Below are positions 1 through 11,460 of a DNA stretch of 64,000 bases, piece after piece. The translations under genes were made by a program, and so were the position numbers. Source of the DNA: Cepaea nemoralis (lineage: Eukaryota > Mollusca > Gastropoda > Stylommatophora > Helicidae); NCBI GenBank assembly GCA_014155875.1, contig JACEFZ010017416.1, positions 124,001-188,000 on the forward strand, given 5' to 3'. Numbering within the stretch: the first letter of the stretch is position 1; each line of letters starts with the position of its first letter. The notes below the pieces were generated by a model that saw only the letters and a program-made list of their open reading frames with translations, was not told the DNA's origin and searched no databases.

Positions 1-858
1 GGGGTACCAACTCTGGAGAAGAATTACAACGTCTACTATCTGCATTCTCTAATGCTTGTTCTGAATTTTGTTTAACAATTACCAAACAGAAGACACAGAT
101 TGTGTCACAAGGTGCACATGGGGTACCACCAATCTTTATTGACGACGCCGAACTAGAGATAGTAGACCATTTTAAATATTTAGGATCAGAGGTAAATAGC
201 AAATTATCCCAATATCAGGAAATCAACATCAGGATCGGTACGGCAGCAACAACAATTAACAGGTTAACAAAACGAGTCTATCAAGCCTGTGTCCTTAGTA
301 CTTTTCTTTATAGCAGCGAAGCCTGGTCAACTTACTCACACCAATAGAAACGTTCAAACAGCGTTTATATGCGATGTCTGCTAAGAATATTTGGTATTAA
401 GTGGTAAGACAAAATCACAAATACTGAAGTATTGGAAAGATCAAGTTGTGTGACTGTTTTTTTTCCATGCTGGGTCTTCGTAGACTTAGATAATTAGATG
501 GATTTGACACATTAGGAGGATGGGTGATGGAAGAATACCAAAGGACATTTTGTTTAGTGAATTGCAGATGGGTAAGAGATCTCAGGGTCGGCCTCTACTA
601 CGAAACAAAGATGTGTGTAAGCGGAACATGATTGATACAGGCATTGATAATGCACATTGGGAGAAAGTCGCCGCTCATCATGTTGCATGGAGGGCGAATA
701 TCAGAGATGGAATAAATACAAAGGATAAAACGATTGCAGATAGGTCACACACTGTGCGCATGAGACGTAAGATGGTACGTGATGGTGAAAATGACCATGT
801 GTTCTCATGCATCCATTTTGGACAAACGTGTACAGCGCTAATTGGTCTGATCAGTTAG
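1..858 (+). mobile_element. 3' part of a non-LTR retrotransposon (family R3), degenerate
   Basis: Translating the + strand gives the end of a LINE reverse transcriptase in drifting frames. A thumb-like stretch contains HFKYLGSEV near 165-190 and is followed by a block with KRSQGRPLLRNKDVCKR near 565-630 and WEKVAAHHVAWR near 660-700. That last block is the usual C-terminal domain of RTE-like elements. The remnant ends in a broken C-x2-C/H-x3-H finger-like stretch near 795-850. A second copy of the same 3' end lies at 11461-11935. The element is cut by the window edge on the left and has many stop codons, so it is a dead fragment. The family assignment rests on motif recognition only. Confidence 0.7.
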
Positions 859-892
859 TTACATTCGCTACTACCATATGTTGTAGTTATTA

Positions 893-2235
893 GGGGCGTT
901 CGTTTGAAACCCGTTCCAATGGCTTTGTTACAAAAGCATGAAAGAAACATTAACAGGTGTGGCAGAATTAAACAAAGCATTCATTTTGAATGAATTATGC
1001 ACCATGGGTTGGTCAGAAGAAGTCGCTGTAGGCATTCATGCAAGCATCCCATTGTTTAGGTACGCAGCGAATGCCGTCCGCAAAAATGAATTGTCGTTGC
1101 CCACTGAACCAAGTGTTTACCGCGTTCACTACATCTGCACATGTAGGAAATCATTACCCATTGAGAGCTTTTTTTAGAGGTCCTAATAAATGAAAATCAC
1201 ATGATGACAAATCAGAACTATAGGCTGGATGTTGCAGAATTTCCCATTTCTTCCTTGCTAATGCTTCCAGCACAATCTTTGCGACATGCGGACGAGCATT
1301 ATCGTGCAACAAAATCACACTGCGAGAAAGCATGCCGGGTCGTTTATTCTTGATGGCATTTTTGCAGCTTGTCTGGTGTTTTCAAGTTGTGGGCAGAGTT
1401 GATGTTGACACCAGGTTCTTTAAAGTCGGCCAACAATAGCCCTTCATGGTAAAAAAAATGCGCTCAGCATAACCATACCAGCGGAAACCTATGACTTGAT
1501 TTTTTTTGGCTTTTGGTGATCCAGCATGCTTCCTTTGCATGCTCTCTCTTTTGCTGCTCGGTTCAAAGTGGTGACACCATGATTCATCACCTGCCACTAT
1601 GCAGAAGAGAAATGCATCAACCTCCACTCTGTAACGCAGAATGTGGTTCAAACACCATCCCATGCGTTCCTCTTTTTGGTGGTCGGTCAACATCCGTTGT
1701 ACCCACTGTGAACACACCTTCCGATATTGAAGTTTCTTACGAACAACCTTTTGAATTGTCCCAATTGACACATCAAATTCTTTCGCTAGCGAACGTATGC
1801 TTCGACAAAGGTTCATCTGTATTGCTGCATCAATTTTGGCGATGATTTTTTCTGTTGCAACAATATGCGCTTAATCCGGCAGTCGAAGATCTGTCGTGAA
1901 CTGACGTCCTTTCCGAAACATTCGTGCCCAGTCTGTCACTGTTGTCTTCGACACACATTTGTTACTGAACGTTGCCTGCATTCTTCGATGAATGTCCACT
2001 GGTCGACATCCTTCAAATGAAAGAAACTGAATCACCGCTCTTTGAGCTTCTTTGGATGGATTTTGGATCAACCCAACCATTTACTCAACGGTCAGAAATA
2101 GAACCTATGCATCATGGGACGATAAACACTTGCTCTTTTATTCATTGGTCAGTACTTATCATAGCTATGATAAGATCATGTTCAACGTACGCAATTACGA
2201 GCGGTACGGCACGAAGGATTTCAAATGAACGCCCC
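893..2235 (-). mobile_element. mariner-type DNA transposon with degenerate terminal inverted repeats
   Basis: The left end reads GGGGCGTTCGTTTGAAA and the right end, reverse-complemented, reads GGGGCGTTCATTTGAAA, one mismatch over 17 bases. The left end directly follows a TA. About 1.34 kb lies between the ends, the normal size of a mariner element. The interior encodes mariner transposase on the minus strand. It sits between two LINE remnants. Confidence 0.82.
950..2100 (-). pseudogene. mariner transposase, frameshifted
   Basis: This is the cut-and-paste transposase of the enclosing element. In minus-strand order it has an N-terminal helix-turn-helix region (CRPVDIHRRMQ and TTVTDWARMFRKGR, about 2050-1925), a second HTH with SIGTIQKVVRKKL (about 1770-1730), the first catalytic aspartate in AGDESWCHHFEP (about 1600-1560), the second in HDNARPH (about 1310-1290) and the third in YSSDLSSCDFHLLGP (about 1225-1185). 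The catalytic triad of a D,D,D mariner is therefore present, but stops and frame changes near 1870 and 1380 split the coding region. No functional protein is expected. Confidence 0.8.
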
Positions 2236-2264
2236 TTATATTATGCCTTTTTGAAGCACAACGT

Positions 2265-2810
2265 AACAAACTATCGTCTGTCAAGACGGCAAGGTGTCAA
2301 TGAACATTGAGGTATTTCTTTCTTGCTAATGACGACCACAGTTTGTGTCTTCTTAGAATTTAAATATAACCCCATTTGTTCACTGTGTACAACAACTGCA
2401 TCTACTAAATGTTGCAGATCCTGCTCATTGTCTGCAATCAATACTGTATCGCCCACCCATCTAATTTTATTGATGTTATGTCCTCCAATGGTGATTCCTC
2501 TCATATCTTCTAAATTTCTAAAAATATATTCACTGTAAAGGGAAACAAGATCTTGAGACTTTCCATATCCCTGTCGCACACCTCTCTTATTAGGCTGCTA
2601 TTGACCTACTTTATTATCAGTCTTTATGACAGCTTGTTGTTTCCTTTATATGTTTTTACAAGTCTAAGGTTAACTTGTCTGACTTTATCGAGAACCTTTG
2701 TGTAGTCAATGAAGCAAAGATTTAGGTCTTTGCTTCTATAGAAAGCTCAATTAATATTCTCAGCAAATTCATAGCATTTACTTTACCCTTAGCATATGTT
2801 ATAGTATTTA
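2265..2810 (-). mobile_element. RTE-like LINE fragment (family RTE-A), reverse transcriptase core
   Basis: The minus strand encodes the palm region of a reverse transcriptase: RQGYGKSQDLVSLYSEYIF (the QGC-SP-LF motif, degraded) and [15 protein letters not shown], where the normal YADD core is replaced by WVGD. Nucleotide identity is evident with 5970-6500 and, inverted, with 43700-44100. The loss of the catalytic aspartate pair shows that it is dead. Confidence 0.78.
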
Positions 2811-3060
2811 TAATGCATGTATAAAGACGTTCTTTCTATTGTATAGTTATATCTGTTTAAACTAAAATACCATGCAGTCAAGCACACGTGTGTGTGTAAC
2901 TTTGGACAGACATTGTTTTTTCAACGTATGTTATATTAATTTAACAGTTTCTAAGTCATTAGACTTCATTCATTCATTCATTCATTCATTCATTCATTCA
3001 TTCAGTAACATGTCCTTTGCTAACAACCTTCCGGAAAACCTCTCGATCATAAGCAAGATG

Positions 3061-3387
3061 GGACGCAGAGGTGTTTCCAAGGCACCAGGGCCGGGTTATA
3101 TACTGGCCAAGACCTATTGACGCGTCCTCGTCGAGCGTCCTGGGCAACAGGTTCCTTCGAGGTCCTGGCTAATGTCAGTAGGATCGCCGATTCTTCCGAA
3201 GTCGGAGAGTGTCTGCCTGTACGGCGAGGAACCACCAGTCTACACACCAATAAGCCAGACATGGGACAACGGATACTCACGCAAACCTCAGGTCCTGTAT
3301 GACATCACACTGATGTTGGACAACAGGATGCCTTCATCCGACATACAGGACTTCGCGTTGGAGCTCAAGCCAACGAACACAAGCAAG
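3061..3387. other. 327-bp GC-rich insertion of unknown origin flanked by 13-bp direct repeats
   Basis: The 13-mer CATAAGCAAGATG occurs at 3048-3060 and again at 3388-3400, and the LINE sequence is continuous if the block and one repeat are removed. The block is therefore an insertion with a target site duplication. It is GC-rich compared with its surroundings and contains a fairly open + frame, but I recognise no protein in it. A duplication of this length suggests target-primed reverse transcription; no tail is clear. Confidence 0.55.
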
Positions 3388-3491
3388 CATAAGCAAGATG
3401 TTCCGCGTCCGATACACCCATCTGGAGATCGTCCGCCACATCCTGCACCCATCTTCTCTTTGGCCTTTCTCTTCCTCTCTTCCCAGGCATA

Positions 3492-3745
3492 TTTTTTTTT
3501 ATTCGCATATCCTTTTACAGGACATCGCTGTCAACAGCAGCATCTTTCAGCTGTCTGTTGATTTCTTAGCAAGATTACGCTCAGTAGTTTGCCATTGCTT
3601 TCTGAGCGGCCGGCTCAGTTATCCCGCAAGTCACCAGCGGGGGACGAACCGCTCCCAGTTCTCGCCCGCTACGAGACTCTGCGTGATAAACGGGATTACG
3701 GAAAAAGTGGTGTAATCCCTCGGCCAGAGAGACCGGCTCCCAGGC
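3492..3745 (-). repeat. tRNA-related SINE S1, reverse orientation
   Basis: The sense (minus) strand carries the S1 core CAATGGCAAACTACTGA and a 3' part with GACAGCGATGTCCTGTAAAAGG. Better-preserved members are at 12199-12437, 36564-36800 and 62985-63185. It lies inside an older LINE fragment. Confidence 0.65.
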
Positions 3746-4275
3746 ATATACCCCTCCATTATTGTTCTTTCCAAACTTTCGTGGCGTTTCAAGTGACCAA
3801 CATATTTTAATTTTCTTTCTTTTATCGTCTTTAATAGCCAACCTTCATCAATATTCAGCTCTTGAAGTATGGATGCATTTATTCTTTTCTTTACCCAAGA
3901 TATTCTTAGGACTCGTCTATAACATTTATATTCAAAGGCATTTATGCGCTGTTAAGCTTGTTTAGTAAGTGTCCAGGCCTCACAGGCGTATGTTGCAATG
4001 GGAAAGATGCATGCTCTTACAAATCTAATCTTTGTATTACTATCTGTCCCACTCCATAATTTATTCAGTTGTTTTAGTCTTTGAAGAGCAATTGATAGTC
4101 GTCACTTAATTTCTTTTACAATGTCACCGTTGTTGGTAATCAATGACCCAAGATATTCAAAATTTTCCACCACTTCCATTTTTTCCTCATTAACATATAT
4201 TTTTTCTCCATAGTAGTTTTATCTGTATGCATTATCTTTGTTTTTGCTATGTTAAGAAATAAGTTGTGATTTTCA

Positions 4276-4497
4276 CTATTCAATTGGGTATTTTACCCAA
4301 GTCCTGGTAGTAAATGAGATCTCTGTGCCCGTATCGGAGGTTAAAGGTATTTCCACCGTGTCAAATGAGTAACGACTCAGCGGTAGATAGTGAGGTTTGT
4401 CGTAGGCGTGAAACACTGAGGTCGAGAGCTGATTCATGACAGGGACCGTCCTTAGTAGTGGTACCATGGCGCCTGTGACTGGTCTTAACCAATACAT
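4276..4497 (-). pseudogene. Putative Polinton capsid-type protein, C-terminal fragment
   Basis: A 73-codon minus-strand frame includes HYLPLSRYSFDTVEIPLTSD. I associate this pattern with the C-terminus of an uncharacterised virion-type protein found in Polinton-like elements. It stops shortly after TWVKYPIE. No upstream part of the protein is legible beyond 4500. The call depends mostly on context, next to a protease and polymerase of the same element class, so it is tentative. Confidence 0.4.
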
Positions 4498-4783
4498 ACG
4501 AGCCTATTTTAGTACTAATCTAGCCATGGGTCTAGTGGGCTGGCAACTCAATTGACTATAATCAATTCAAGTATGTCTATACGTTGTATGCCTTTGATCT
4601 GATTCGCAGTTTACTGAAAGAGACCAGTTTGAGATGCCGAGGATAAGGGCCTTTAACACCGGAATTTAAGTTCAACACACCAACCCCAGAGTCATTACAA
4701 ATACAAATCGTCGTCTACGCCGAGCACGACGGGATAATTGAAATCTCGAAGACCAGACAGGTGCTAACAGATTACATTTCATA

Positions 4784-5239
4784 ATAGACACACAGCAGAT
4801 TACCAGAATACTACTAGCTGATCCGTATGTTCGTCGATTACAGGTCAGAGTGTGTGCTCGAGATCAGCTACCTACACACGTAGATAGAACCAGAACAGCG
4901 GCTTTTATCGTAAACATTGACCATAGTGATATACCTGAATCCCACTGGATCGCCATGTACAAGTGTGAGTACTTTGACTCATTTGGTCTGCCGCACTTAC
5001 ACAGCGACCTGTTCAAGTTTATTGACCACCATTCAGACACACCGCTTATGTATAATACCCGTGTTTTACAAGATGTGCTAAGTAACACATGTGGCCTCTA
5101 CCCAATTGATTTCATCCTTATGAATGGTCGTAGGGCGAGCATGAACTGCATTCTCCAACCCTTCTTAAGCTTACAACGGGTCAACCATCTGGTAGTAAGT
5201 CGCCTAGTCGCGCTATATGTACAACAGCTGAGACGTTAA
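4784..5239 (+). pseudogene. Adenain-like (C5/Ulp1-type) cysteine protease of the Polinton
   Basis: The frame from 4784 to the stop at 5239 encodes about 151 residues. It shows the family layout: an opening DTQQITRILLADP block, AAFIVNIDHSD, the catalytic histidine in SHWIAMYK, EYFDSFGLP with the acidic residue, and NTCGLYPIDF with the catalytic cysteine. In Polintons and adenoviruses this enzyme processes virion proteins. The position where a start codon is expected reads ATA, so the start may be lost by mutation; the next usable starts lie downstream and would remove the N-terminus. No stop interrupts 4784-5239. An RTE-A LINE copy begins within 100 bases of its end. Confidence 0.68.
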
Positions 5240-5299
5240 AACCGGTTTACACACTAGTATATAAACCCGAATCGGGTAACACTAGCTCATTCCGAAGAT

Positions 5300-7450
5300 G
5301 ACTACAGACCTCAACACTGCTAACCCGGTCTCCACCCATCATGTTCCATGCCGGTAAGAGTGCGGTCATGTTCTGCCATCTCACTCGATCACTAGAGTCG
5401 TGGATCAACTCCTTGTTTCTGTCTCGACCACGCCACGACGCCAAGCCATCTAGGTATTTACTTCTCGGTCTTCCTCTTGGTCTGTTCCCTTCGATCTTAC
5501 CAGTTGTCACCAAGTTCTCCAATTCATTTCTTCTCATAACATGCCCAAAAAATTTTGACTGTCTACGTCTAATGTCTCTAATCAGTTTACGATCTTCATT
5601 TGTTTCTTGAAGGACTTGTTCATTGGTCTTTATGGCTGTCCATGGTATTCTTTGCATTTTCCTCAGAAACCACATTTCTGCAGCCATCAGATGTTTTTCA
5701 GCTTGACTGCTCATTGTCCAAGCTTCACATCCATATAAAAGTACAGGTTATATGTAGCACCTCAACACTCTTTTTCTCGTTTCAATTGACATCTTTTTAT
5801 TGGTCAGTATGTTTTTCATCTTGCTAAAGGCTACCTTTGCCATGGCGATTCTTGTTCTAATCTCTTCAAGGCATCTCCCATCAGATGTTATTACTGTTCC
5901 GAGATAATTATACCTATTCACTTGTTGAAGAATATTCCCATTTACTTGTACATTACATTGTGGTATTTCGTTCTTCATAGTGACGACCATAATCTGTGTC
6001 TTTTTACAATTTAATTATAACCCTCGTTGTTCACAGTGTGTAACAACTGCATCTACTAAATGTTGCAGGTCCTGCTCATTGTCTGCAATCAATACTGTAT
6101 CGTCTGCATATCTAATGTTATTGATGCATCGTCCCCCAATGTTAATTCCTTCCATATCTTCAATATTTATGAAAATACTTTCACTGTACAGGGAAAACAG
6201 ATCTGGCGACATTACACATCCCTGTCTCACACCTCTCTTAATAGGCTGATATTGGCCTACTTCATTGTCAACTCTTATGGCAGCTTGTTGTTTTCAATAT
6301 ATGTTTTTTACAAGTCTAAGGTCTTTTCCATCAATTTGTAGATCTTCAAGCATCCTTATCATGTCGACATGTCTCACTTTATCGAAAGCCTTTGTGTAGT
6401 CAATAAAGCAAAGGTGTAGATCTTTGTTTACTTCTATAGATCGTTCAATTACGGTTCTCAGTAAATATACATCATTTACTGTACCCTTTCCTGTTACAAA
6501 CCCACATTGTTCTTCTCCTATTTCAGGTTGTATTTCCTCCTAATTCTTTGCATGATAATTCTTAGCAAAATCTTCGTGATGTGACTCATTATACTAATTG
6601 TTCGATGTTGATCACATTTCAAGGCTCCTGATTTCTTTGGGATTGCAATAAATACAGAATTACATAATTCATGAGGTATATTTCCAGTATCATATATTGT
6701 ATTAAGCAGACTGGTAACTTTATCTATTCCATATTCTTCTAAAGCATTAATTATTTCTGTTGTGACGCTGTCTGAACCGGGGATCTTGCCAGATTTCATA
6801 TGGTTCAGAGCATTCTGAACCTCGTTCTTTAAAATTGCTGGTCCTTCATTATTATTTTGAACATCGTAGTGTTCGTCTCTGTTGCCTTTATAAACGTTTT
6901 TCACGTAATCTGACCATACATGTAAGATCTGATCTTTTTCTATTATGACTCTTCCATCTTTTGTCTTTAGGCAGCCTGCTGATGTACGTGTTCTTTGATT
7001 AGTAAGCTCCTGGGTTCTTTTGTGCATTAGTTTCGCATTTTTACTTTTGTGTTGTTTTTTCAATTTCCCCGCAGTTTTTCTGAAGCCATGTTTCTTTTGC
7101 CTCCCTACATAAGGTTCTGACTTTTCTGTGAATTTCTTCATATTTGGCAGGATTATTTTTGTTTTGTCTTCTTGTTTCCATTAGTTGTAAAATTTCTTCA
7201 GTCATCCATGTCTTACGGCCAATTTTCTTTAATTTTGGAATAGTTTTTTCTGCTGCACAACTGAATGAATTCTTCAGCATTTCCTATTGATCAACTACAT
7301 CTTGAAATAGGATCTCTAGATCACACAATAAATCAAACTTGTTCTTTACTTCTATGTTAAAATTATCTTGAATTTTTTGTCAGTTTTCAATTTGCACAAG
7401 TCGTATTTAGGGTTTCCTGCTATATACTTGACTTTCTTTAACTTTACCCT
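5300..7450 (-). mobile_element. RTE-A LINE, about 2.1 kb, inserted in the Polinton
   Basis: Read on the minus strand from 7450: the end of the endonuclease domain (LRVKLKKVKY-like), a linker with KKIGRKTWMTEEILQLMETRR, RT motifs including KIPGSDSVTTEIINALEEYG and RRKYNLK, MRQGCVMSPDLFSLYSESIF, an intact [14 protein letters not shown] near 6110, the thumb with [16 protein letters not shown], and the C-terminal [20 protein letters not shown] followed by SSDRVRWQNMTALLPAW near 5350. The endonuclease domain is missing, as in a 5'-truncated copy, and stops and frameshifts break the frame. Copy 42050-44770 is the best relative in this window. Confidence 0.8.
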
Positions 7451-7459
7451 CAGTGTGCC

Positions 7460-7968
7460 TGTAACCGGGTCTGCATGACTTGTAATGGTGACATTATTAG
7501 ACCCGTGGGAGATGGTGTCAAGGCTATGTTTGTCTCATCCTACAGAGGAACGACCAAGTTACGTATCCGTCGATTCTATGGTGCATCCGAGAACAAGTTT
7601 CCTTCCCTATTGTTAATGACACACGTCAAGAATATGAACAGCTGATAGATATGCAGCGCTAGATCCTTGCTGGCTTTGATCGACTCAACCAGCAGCCTAT
7701 TCAAGTCAGTAAACAGATCAAACAAGGCACTAAACGAAGGAAGCAAGTCCAAGTCAGGACTAAAGTCAAAAAGGGCACTAAACGAAGCTACTCAGACAGT
7801 AACCAAAAGATGCAACCCAGTCAGATGTTTGATGAACCCCAGATGTGTGATGAACCCCTGATGTGTACCCGACAGTCAGAGGTTTGTCTACCAGGCTCAG
7901 ATGACAGCCCACTAAACATGAGACCACCCCAAGACTCAGACAATGATGTGAAGAAACAATGTGTATGA
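7460..7968 (+). pseudogene. Unidentified Polinton-associated coding remnant
   Basis: The frame containing NDTRQEYEQLIDMQR (from 7615) is open to the TGA at 7966-7968 apart from one TAG at 7660. It encodes a lysine- and glutamine-rich segment followed by MFDEPQMCDEPLMC and an acidic tail. AATAAA lies at 7978-7983, ten bases after the stop, which is consistent with a real 3' end. Upstream of 7600 the frame is unclear. I do not recognise the protein. Its place between protease and polymerase suggests a Polinton gene. Confidence 0.4.
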
Positions 7969-8025
7969 AGTTTTGAAAATAAAATAGAGGAAAAGAAAAT
8001 TTATGTTATCTTGGATTGTTTTTCT

Positions 8026-8301
8026 TTAAACCATTATGGTGTCTCTCTGTTCCATTGTATGTATCAATTCTTCCACAGCTTTGCATAACGGTCCACCTTG
8101 TTTCAACATGGAAAGAAAATAGCCTCGCATAGCAGTCAAAATGAAAGACCAGAAATGCGAAAACAAGAAAGATGAAAACAAGAAAGACGACAACAAGCCA
8201 AGCATACTACTGAAACAAAAAACCAACAAAACAATAAAATGTTTTGTTTCCATAACTTTTATTTTTCTACCAACACCATTGTGGGAAATATTCGTGTGCA
8301 C
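8026..8301 (-). other. Small open frame with hydrophobic segment, uncertain
   Basis: A 91-codon minus-strand frame has a strongly hydrophobic stretch (FIVLLVFCFSSMLGLLSSFL and onward) of membrane-segment character in its first half. It lies between the polymerase remnant and the + strand frame ending at 7968. No family is recognised. The composition could be chance in AT-rich sequence, so this is recorded as a possibility only. Confidence 0.2.
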
Positions 8302-8589
8302 TACATATTCACTAGAGCACTTTTATTGACAAAGTATATTCAATATTTTATTTTTCATCACATATAGCATTCAATGAAGTCAAACAGTGACATAAAGTGA
8401 CATATTTACATACATTTAGTCTTTTATTTTTAATGATAAAGAAGTTTCACAAGGTGGTCGATATCACAGTATACATATGACCACATTAAAATTTTTAATA
8501 GATCATTTTATAGACCGCACATCAAACAGTAGAAAAAGGTATTTACGTAGTATAGTACATATTTATACTAGCAGCAGGACAAGAGTGTG

Positions 8590-10960
8590 TTATATGTCTA
8601 GTGGTGAGGTGCTATAATTGTCTGCATGTACTTTTCTTTTAATATAAAAATAGAATAGAACCTCTCTGTGTTGTTGGTATTTGTAGAGAGAGGAAGCCTG
8701 TGGTTTAAACCCTATATTTGTCCCTCCAGTCGCTGCCTGGGTGTCGAGTACATTTAAAAAAGTGTCTACTCCTAGGTGGGTGTTGTAGTGTTTTGTCAGC
8801 CCTTTCGTTCTTGTCTTGGTATAGTCTCCAAAACAGTGATATGTCTTGCTGCATAAGACCATCCCCAGCTCCTCATACTCTAACTTAAATAACCCAGGGA
8901 TTCTTTTGTCGTAGACTCGCTTATCCTTACACGAGTCACAGGCTGGTACAACTCCCCTAATAAAATCTCGTTGATGGCTATCACATACCTCAGACGGGAA
9001 CCAGTAGCTATAGACTCTATAGAAGTCTTCCTGAAGTTCAGGTCTGATGGCTTGTGCTAGGGTCAGGGCGCTAATAGCTAAATACAGACTATCGGTGTCC
9101 ATCTCACAGAATTGGAATCCTTCCTAGCTATACATGTATCTAAAAAGTCATAGTAAAATTCTAACATGCGCAACTTTGTGTATTGGTACACAAAGAAGTT
9201 TATTTGTTGGGGTAGATCCCATAGGGTGGCCTTCTTCAGATACTCCACCTCAAACACATCATCTGACAGCATTGTCATTTTCTTGAACAGAGGCTGATTC
9301 ACCAACTTGACGTGCCAGTGCCACGACAATATGAAACACTGGTGTGCTTGGCCTTGTTGGTTCATGTTTTGCCATAGGCTGCGTTTCCCAACATTTCATA
9401 GTCCCTGCCTTATGGTATAGGTATAGGCCGTATTGTTGTCACTGGCACGTCTGGCATTAGACACCTCCTCACCAAATTTTTCAACGCACCTCACCGGTGT
9501 ATACTCAATAATTTGGTATACATTGGTGACATTTAGACCATGTGTCAGGTTCCACTTTAACAATTGTGTGGCTGATAGGATCTTTTCCCTATTATAACTA
9601 CCTATCAGAGTCCGACGTGAGCCGTTCAACACCTTAGTGTCTCGGCATACTGCCTCATCAGAGCACCAATTTCGACTCTAGACACCTCAATGTTTTTAAA
9701 TATGGGCGTCATTTTGGAGAAAAACTCTTTGTACTCGTCTGGTATGTGGATGTCGCATTCCATGAGATCAAAAAAAGTCTCGTCTTTTACAGCCTTGAGA
9801 ATCGTGTCCTGGTCTATGTCCTGGTAACCATGCCATGGTGTGACATGTGGAAATGTCGTCTTAACGAAGCTCTTAATACAGCTATTAGTCTTTTTTAGTC
9901 TTCCACGCACATTCCCATATCTCCAATATACGTACCTTAACCTCGTTCTCCAGATACTCACAAATCTCACGTGTGTTGGCATACAGCTCTGCCAATATTG
10001 TTTTGCTCACCGCTTCAACACCAAGACCTGTGTCAGCACACAGTCTTTATGCCCATAGAATAAGCTCCCGTGAAACTGGTAGATGGTTCGAGTCTCTTTA
10101 TCCCATCCATCTACTCTGATGTGTCGTTACCCTAGAGACATCTCCTGCCCATTAAACTGTGTCTTTAGCTCTATGCCTTGACTATATTGCATCCATGCCA
10201 ACCGTTCTCTGCACTGGACGATGTACACTCTGGTTTTATGGGGCTTGAACCCATCTTCTGCATTTCTTATCATAGGAAAATCAGTGGACATCTTTTGCAT
10301 CAGAGCCCACATATATAGAGCGTTAGCATCGTACCCTTTCACGCTCTTAACTACCTCAACCCCTCCAATCTTTGTCTTACCAACCTCATTATATCTGTGG
10401 AATATGATCGAGGCTCCCCTACAATATTATTTCTAACGGTGGTGTACAGATAACTCTTCTTATTGGTTGCCAACCAGATTTCCGACTTAGTTGTAACATC
10501 TAGTACTACACTTTGGCAAAATTCGTGTCTGCGAGCAATCGGAGCCTAGCTGTTATTTCCCCACCCAGTTTTTCCTCATCTGGAGGTTGTGATCGTAAGT
10601 AATTTGTTTGTTCTTCTACATGTCCATCCTGCGCTCTTCTTTTTTTTTCTACATTTGTCCGGAATGTTGTTTTGGGCATAATTGCACTGCTATATTTGCA
10701 CCTTTCAGCCGGCACATCCGAGTTCTTCAGGCATTTGTTGACCGGGTTAACCTTCCCGGAGCCTGCACTCTATCCATAAATCTTATCCTGATCACTGATC
10801 CGTCAGAGTAAATAATGACATTGTTATCACTGACATGATCCATTAACAGCTGTTGCCTTTTTGCCTCGGTTTGCCCGCCACGTTACTCTCTGCGCCCCTT
10901 GCCCCGTGTAACTAACACATTGAAGCAGTTTTCCATATCCGGTCCATTGAGCTGAATTAA
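8590..10960 (-). pseudogene. Protein-primed family B DNA polymerase of the Polinton, fragmented
   Basis: Several minus-strand frames align end to end with the Polinton-type PolB. From 5' to 3' they contain: LNGPDMENCFNVLVTRG near 10920; KGYDANALYMWALMQK near 10340, the palm motif A region with the metal-binding aspartate; DLMECDIHIPDEYKEFF and KNIEVSRVEIGALMR near 9750-9680; SATQLLKWNLTHGLNVTNVY and SNARRAS near 9570-9440, the fingers/motif B approach; and MDTDSLYLAIS near 9100, motif C. Frames change at least at 9626, 9400, 9360 and 9080, and a SINE-GAA copy is inserted at 10637-10761. No functional product is expected. Confidence 0.75.
10637..10761 (-). repeat. SINE-GAA copy A
   Basis: Read on the + strand, the copy starts with a short TTC-rich run and ends at TTGACCGGGTTAACCTTCCC. 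An imperfect 10-bp direct repeat, CCTGCGCTCT at 10628-10637 and CCTGCACTCT at 10762-10771, flanks it. The sense strand is minus. It interrupts the Polinton polymerase remnant. Confidence 0.65.
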
Positions 10961-11154
10961 GTTTGAAAATTCAAAAGGCTTTAAAGGGCTTTAAAACCAT
11001 TGCACTATACATTTCAAGAAAGAATAAAATAGAAAGGAAAAGTCAAAATCATCTAGCATGAGAAACATACAAACAACATGCACAGATACTGGAAACCGAT
11101 ATATTGAAGTGTAAAGCTCTCACACCAGAAATATGGATAGGAAGCATAGATTTA

Positions 11155-11400
11155 TTAAGTGCAGTTATGAAAGTCCCAGAAGTAATCTACAATGGATACA
11201 AAGAGCCACTTGCAAATGTGGAGCATAAAGCAACACATAAAGCATGTCCAACACGACTGTCCTGACTTCGCCGAACTGAAGAAGAAAATATGGTCTACAG
11301 GAGCGACTATTTGAGACAAACTCTGGGGACTGATGAAGACCTGAAGCGAACCGTACTGTTTGTGACCAATGCCGAAATAGATGCATAGCAAACGTTGTTC
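11155..11400 (+). mobile_element. C-terminal tail of an EN-RT-RNaseH LINE, fragment
   Basis: Across one frame change the + strand reads HDCPDFAELKKKIWSTGATI and then TLGTDEDLKRTVLFVTNAEI. This is the conserved tail after the RNase H domain of Jockey/I-type LINEs (a cysteine, a tryptophan and a kLwG-l-LrrTa-F- pattern). It is only about 80 residues long and is followed directly by another LINE tail. Confidence 0.5.
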
Positions 11401-11460
11401 ACTGAAAAGGTATTGTAAGCTGAAAACGCAAAGCGTTTGCAACAACTTTTAGCATTGCAG

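Larger units (their letters stand above)
2965..4262 (-). mobile_element. LINE 3' end with (AATG)n tail, interrupted by two insertions
   Basis: From 4262 down to about 3760 the minus strand encodes a RT C-terminal region (FEYLGSLITNNGDIVKEIK, then YRRVLRISWVKKRINAS). At about 3490-3395 it continues with RPKRRWVQDVADDLQMGV, and from 3060 it runs into the terminal region and a (CATT)n stretch at 2968-3003, which is an (AATG)n tail on the sense strand. Two later insertions split it: SINE S1 at about 3492-3745 and a 327-bp block at 3061-3387. A second copy of this 3' end lies at 62140-62350. Confidence 0.7.
4262..10960. mobile_element. Decayed Polinton/Maverick-type element, interrupted by an RTE-A LINE and a SINE
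   Basis: Three pieces of the Polinton gene set lie here with nothing else but an inserted LINE: a capsid-like C-terminus (4276-4497, minus), an adenain-like cysteine protease (4784-5239, plus) and a protein-primed family B DNA polymerase (8590-10960, minus). A + strand frame of unknown identity ends at 7968 with a polyadenylation signal. I could not find terminal inverted repeats, integrase or packaging ATPase, so boundaries are approximate. The known relatives are Polintons and the adintovirus group, and the remnants cannot separate the two. All coding parts carry stops or frameshifts. Confidence 0.72.
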
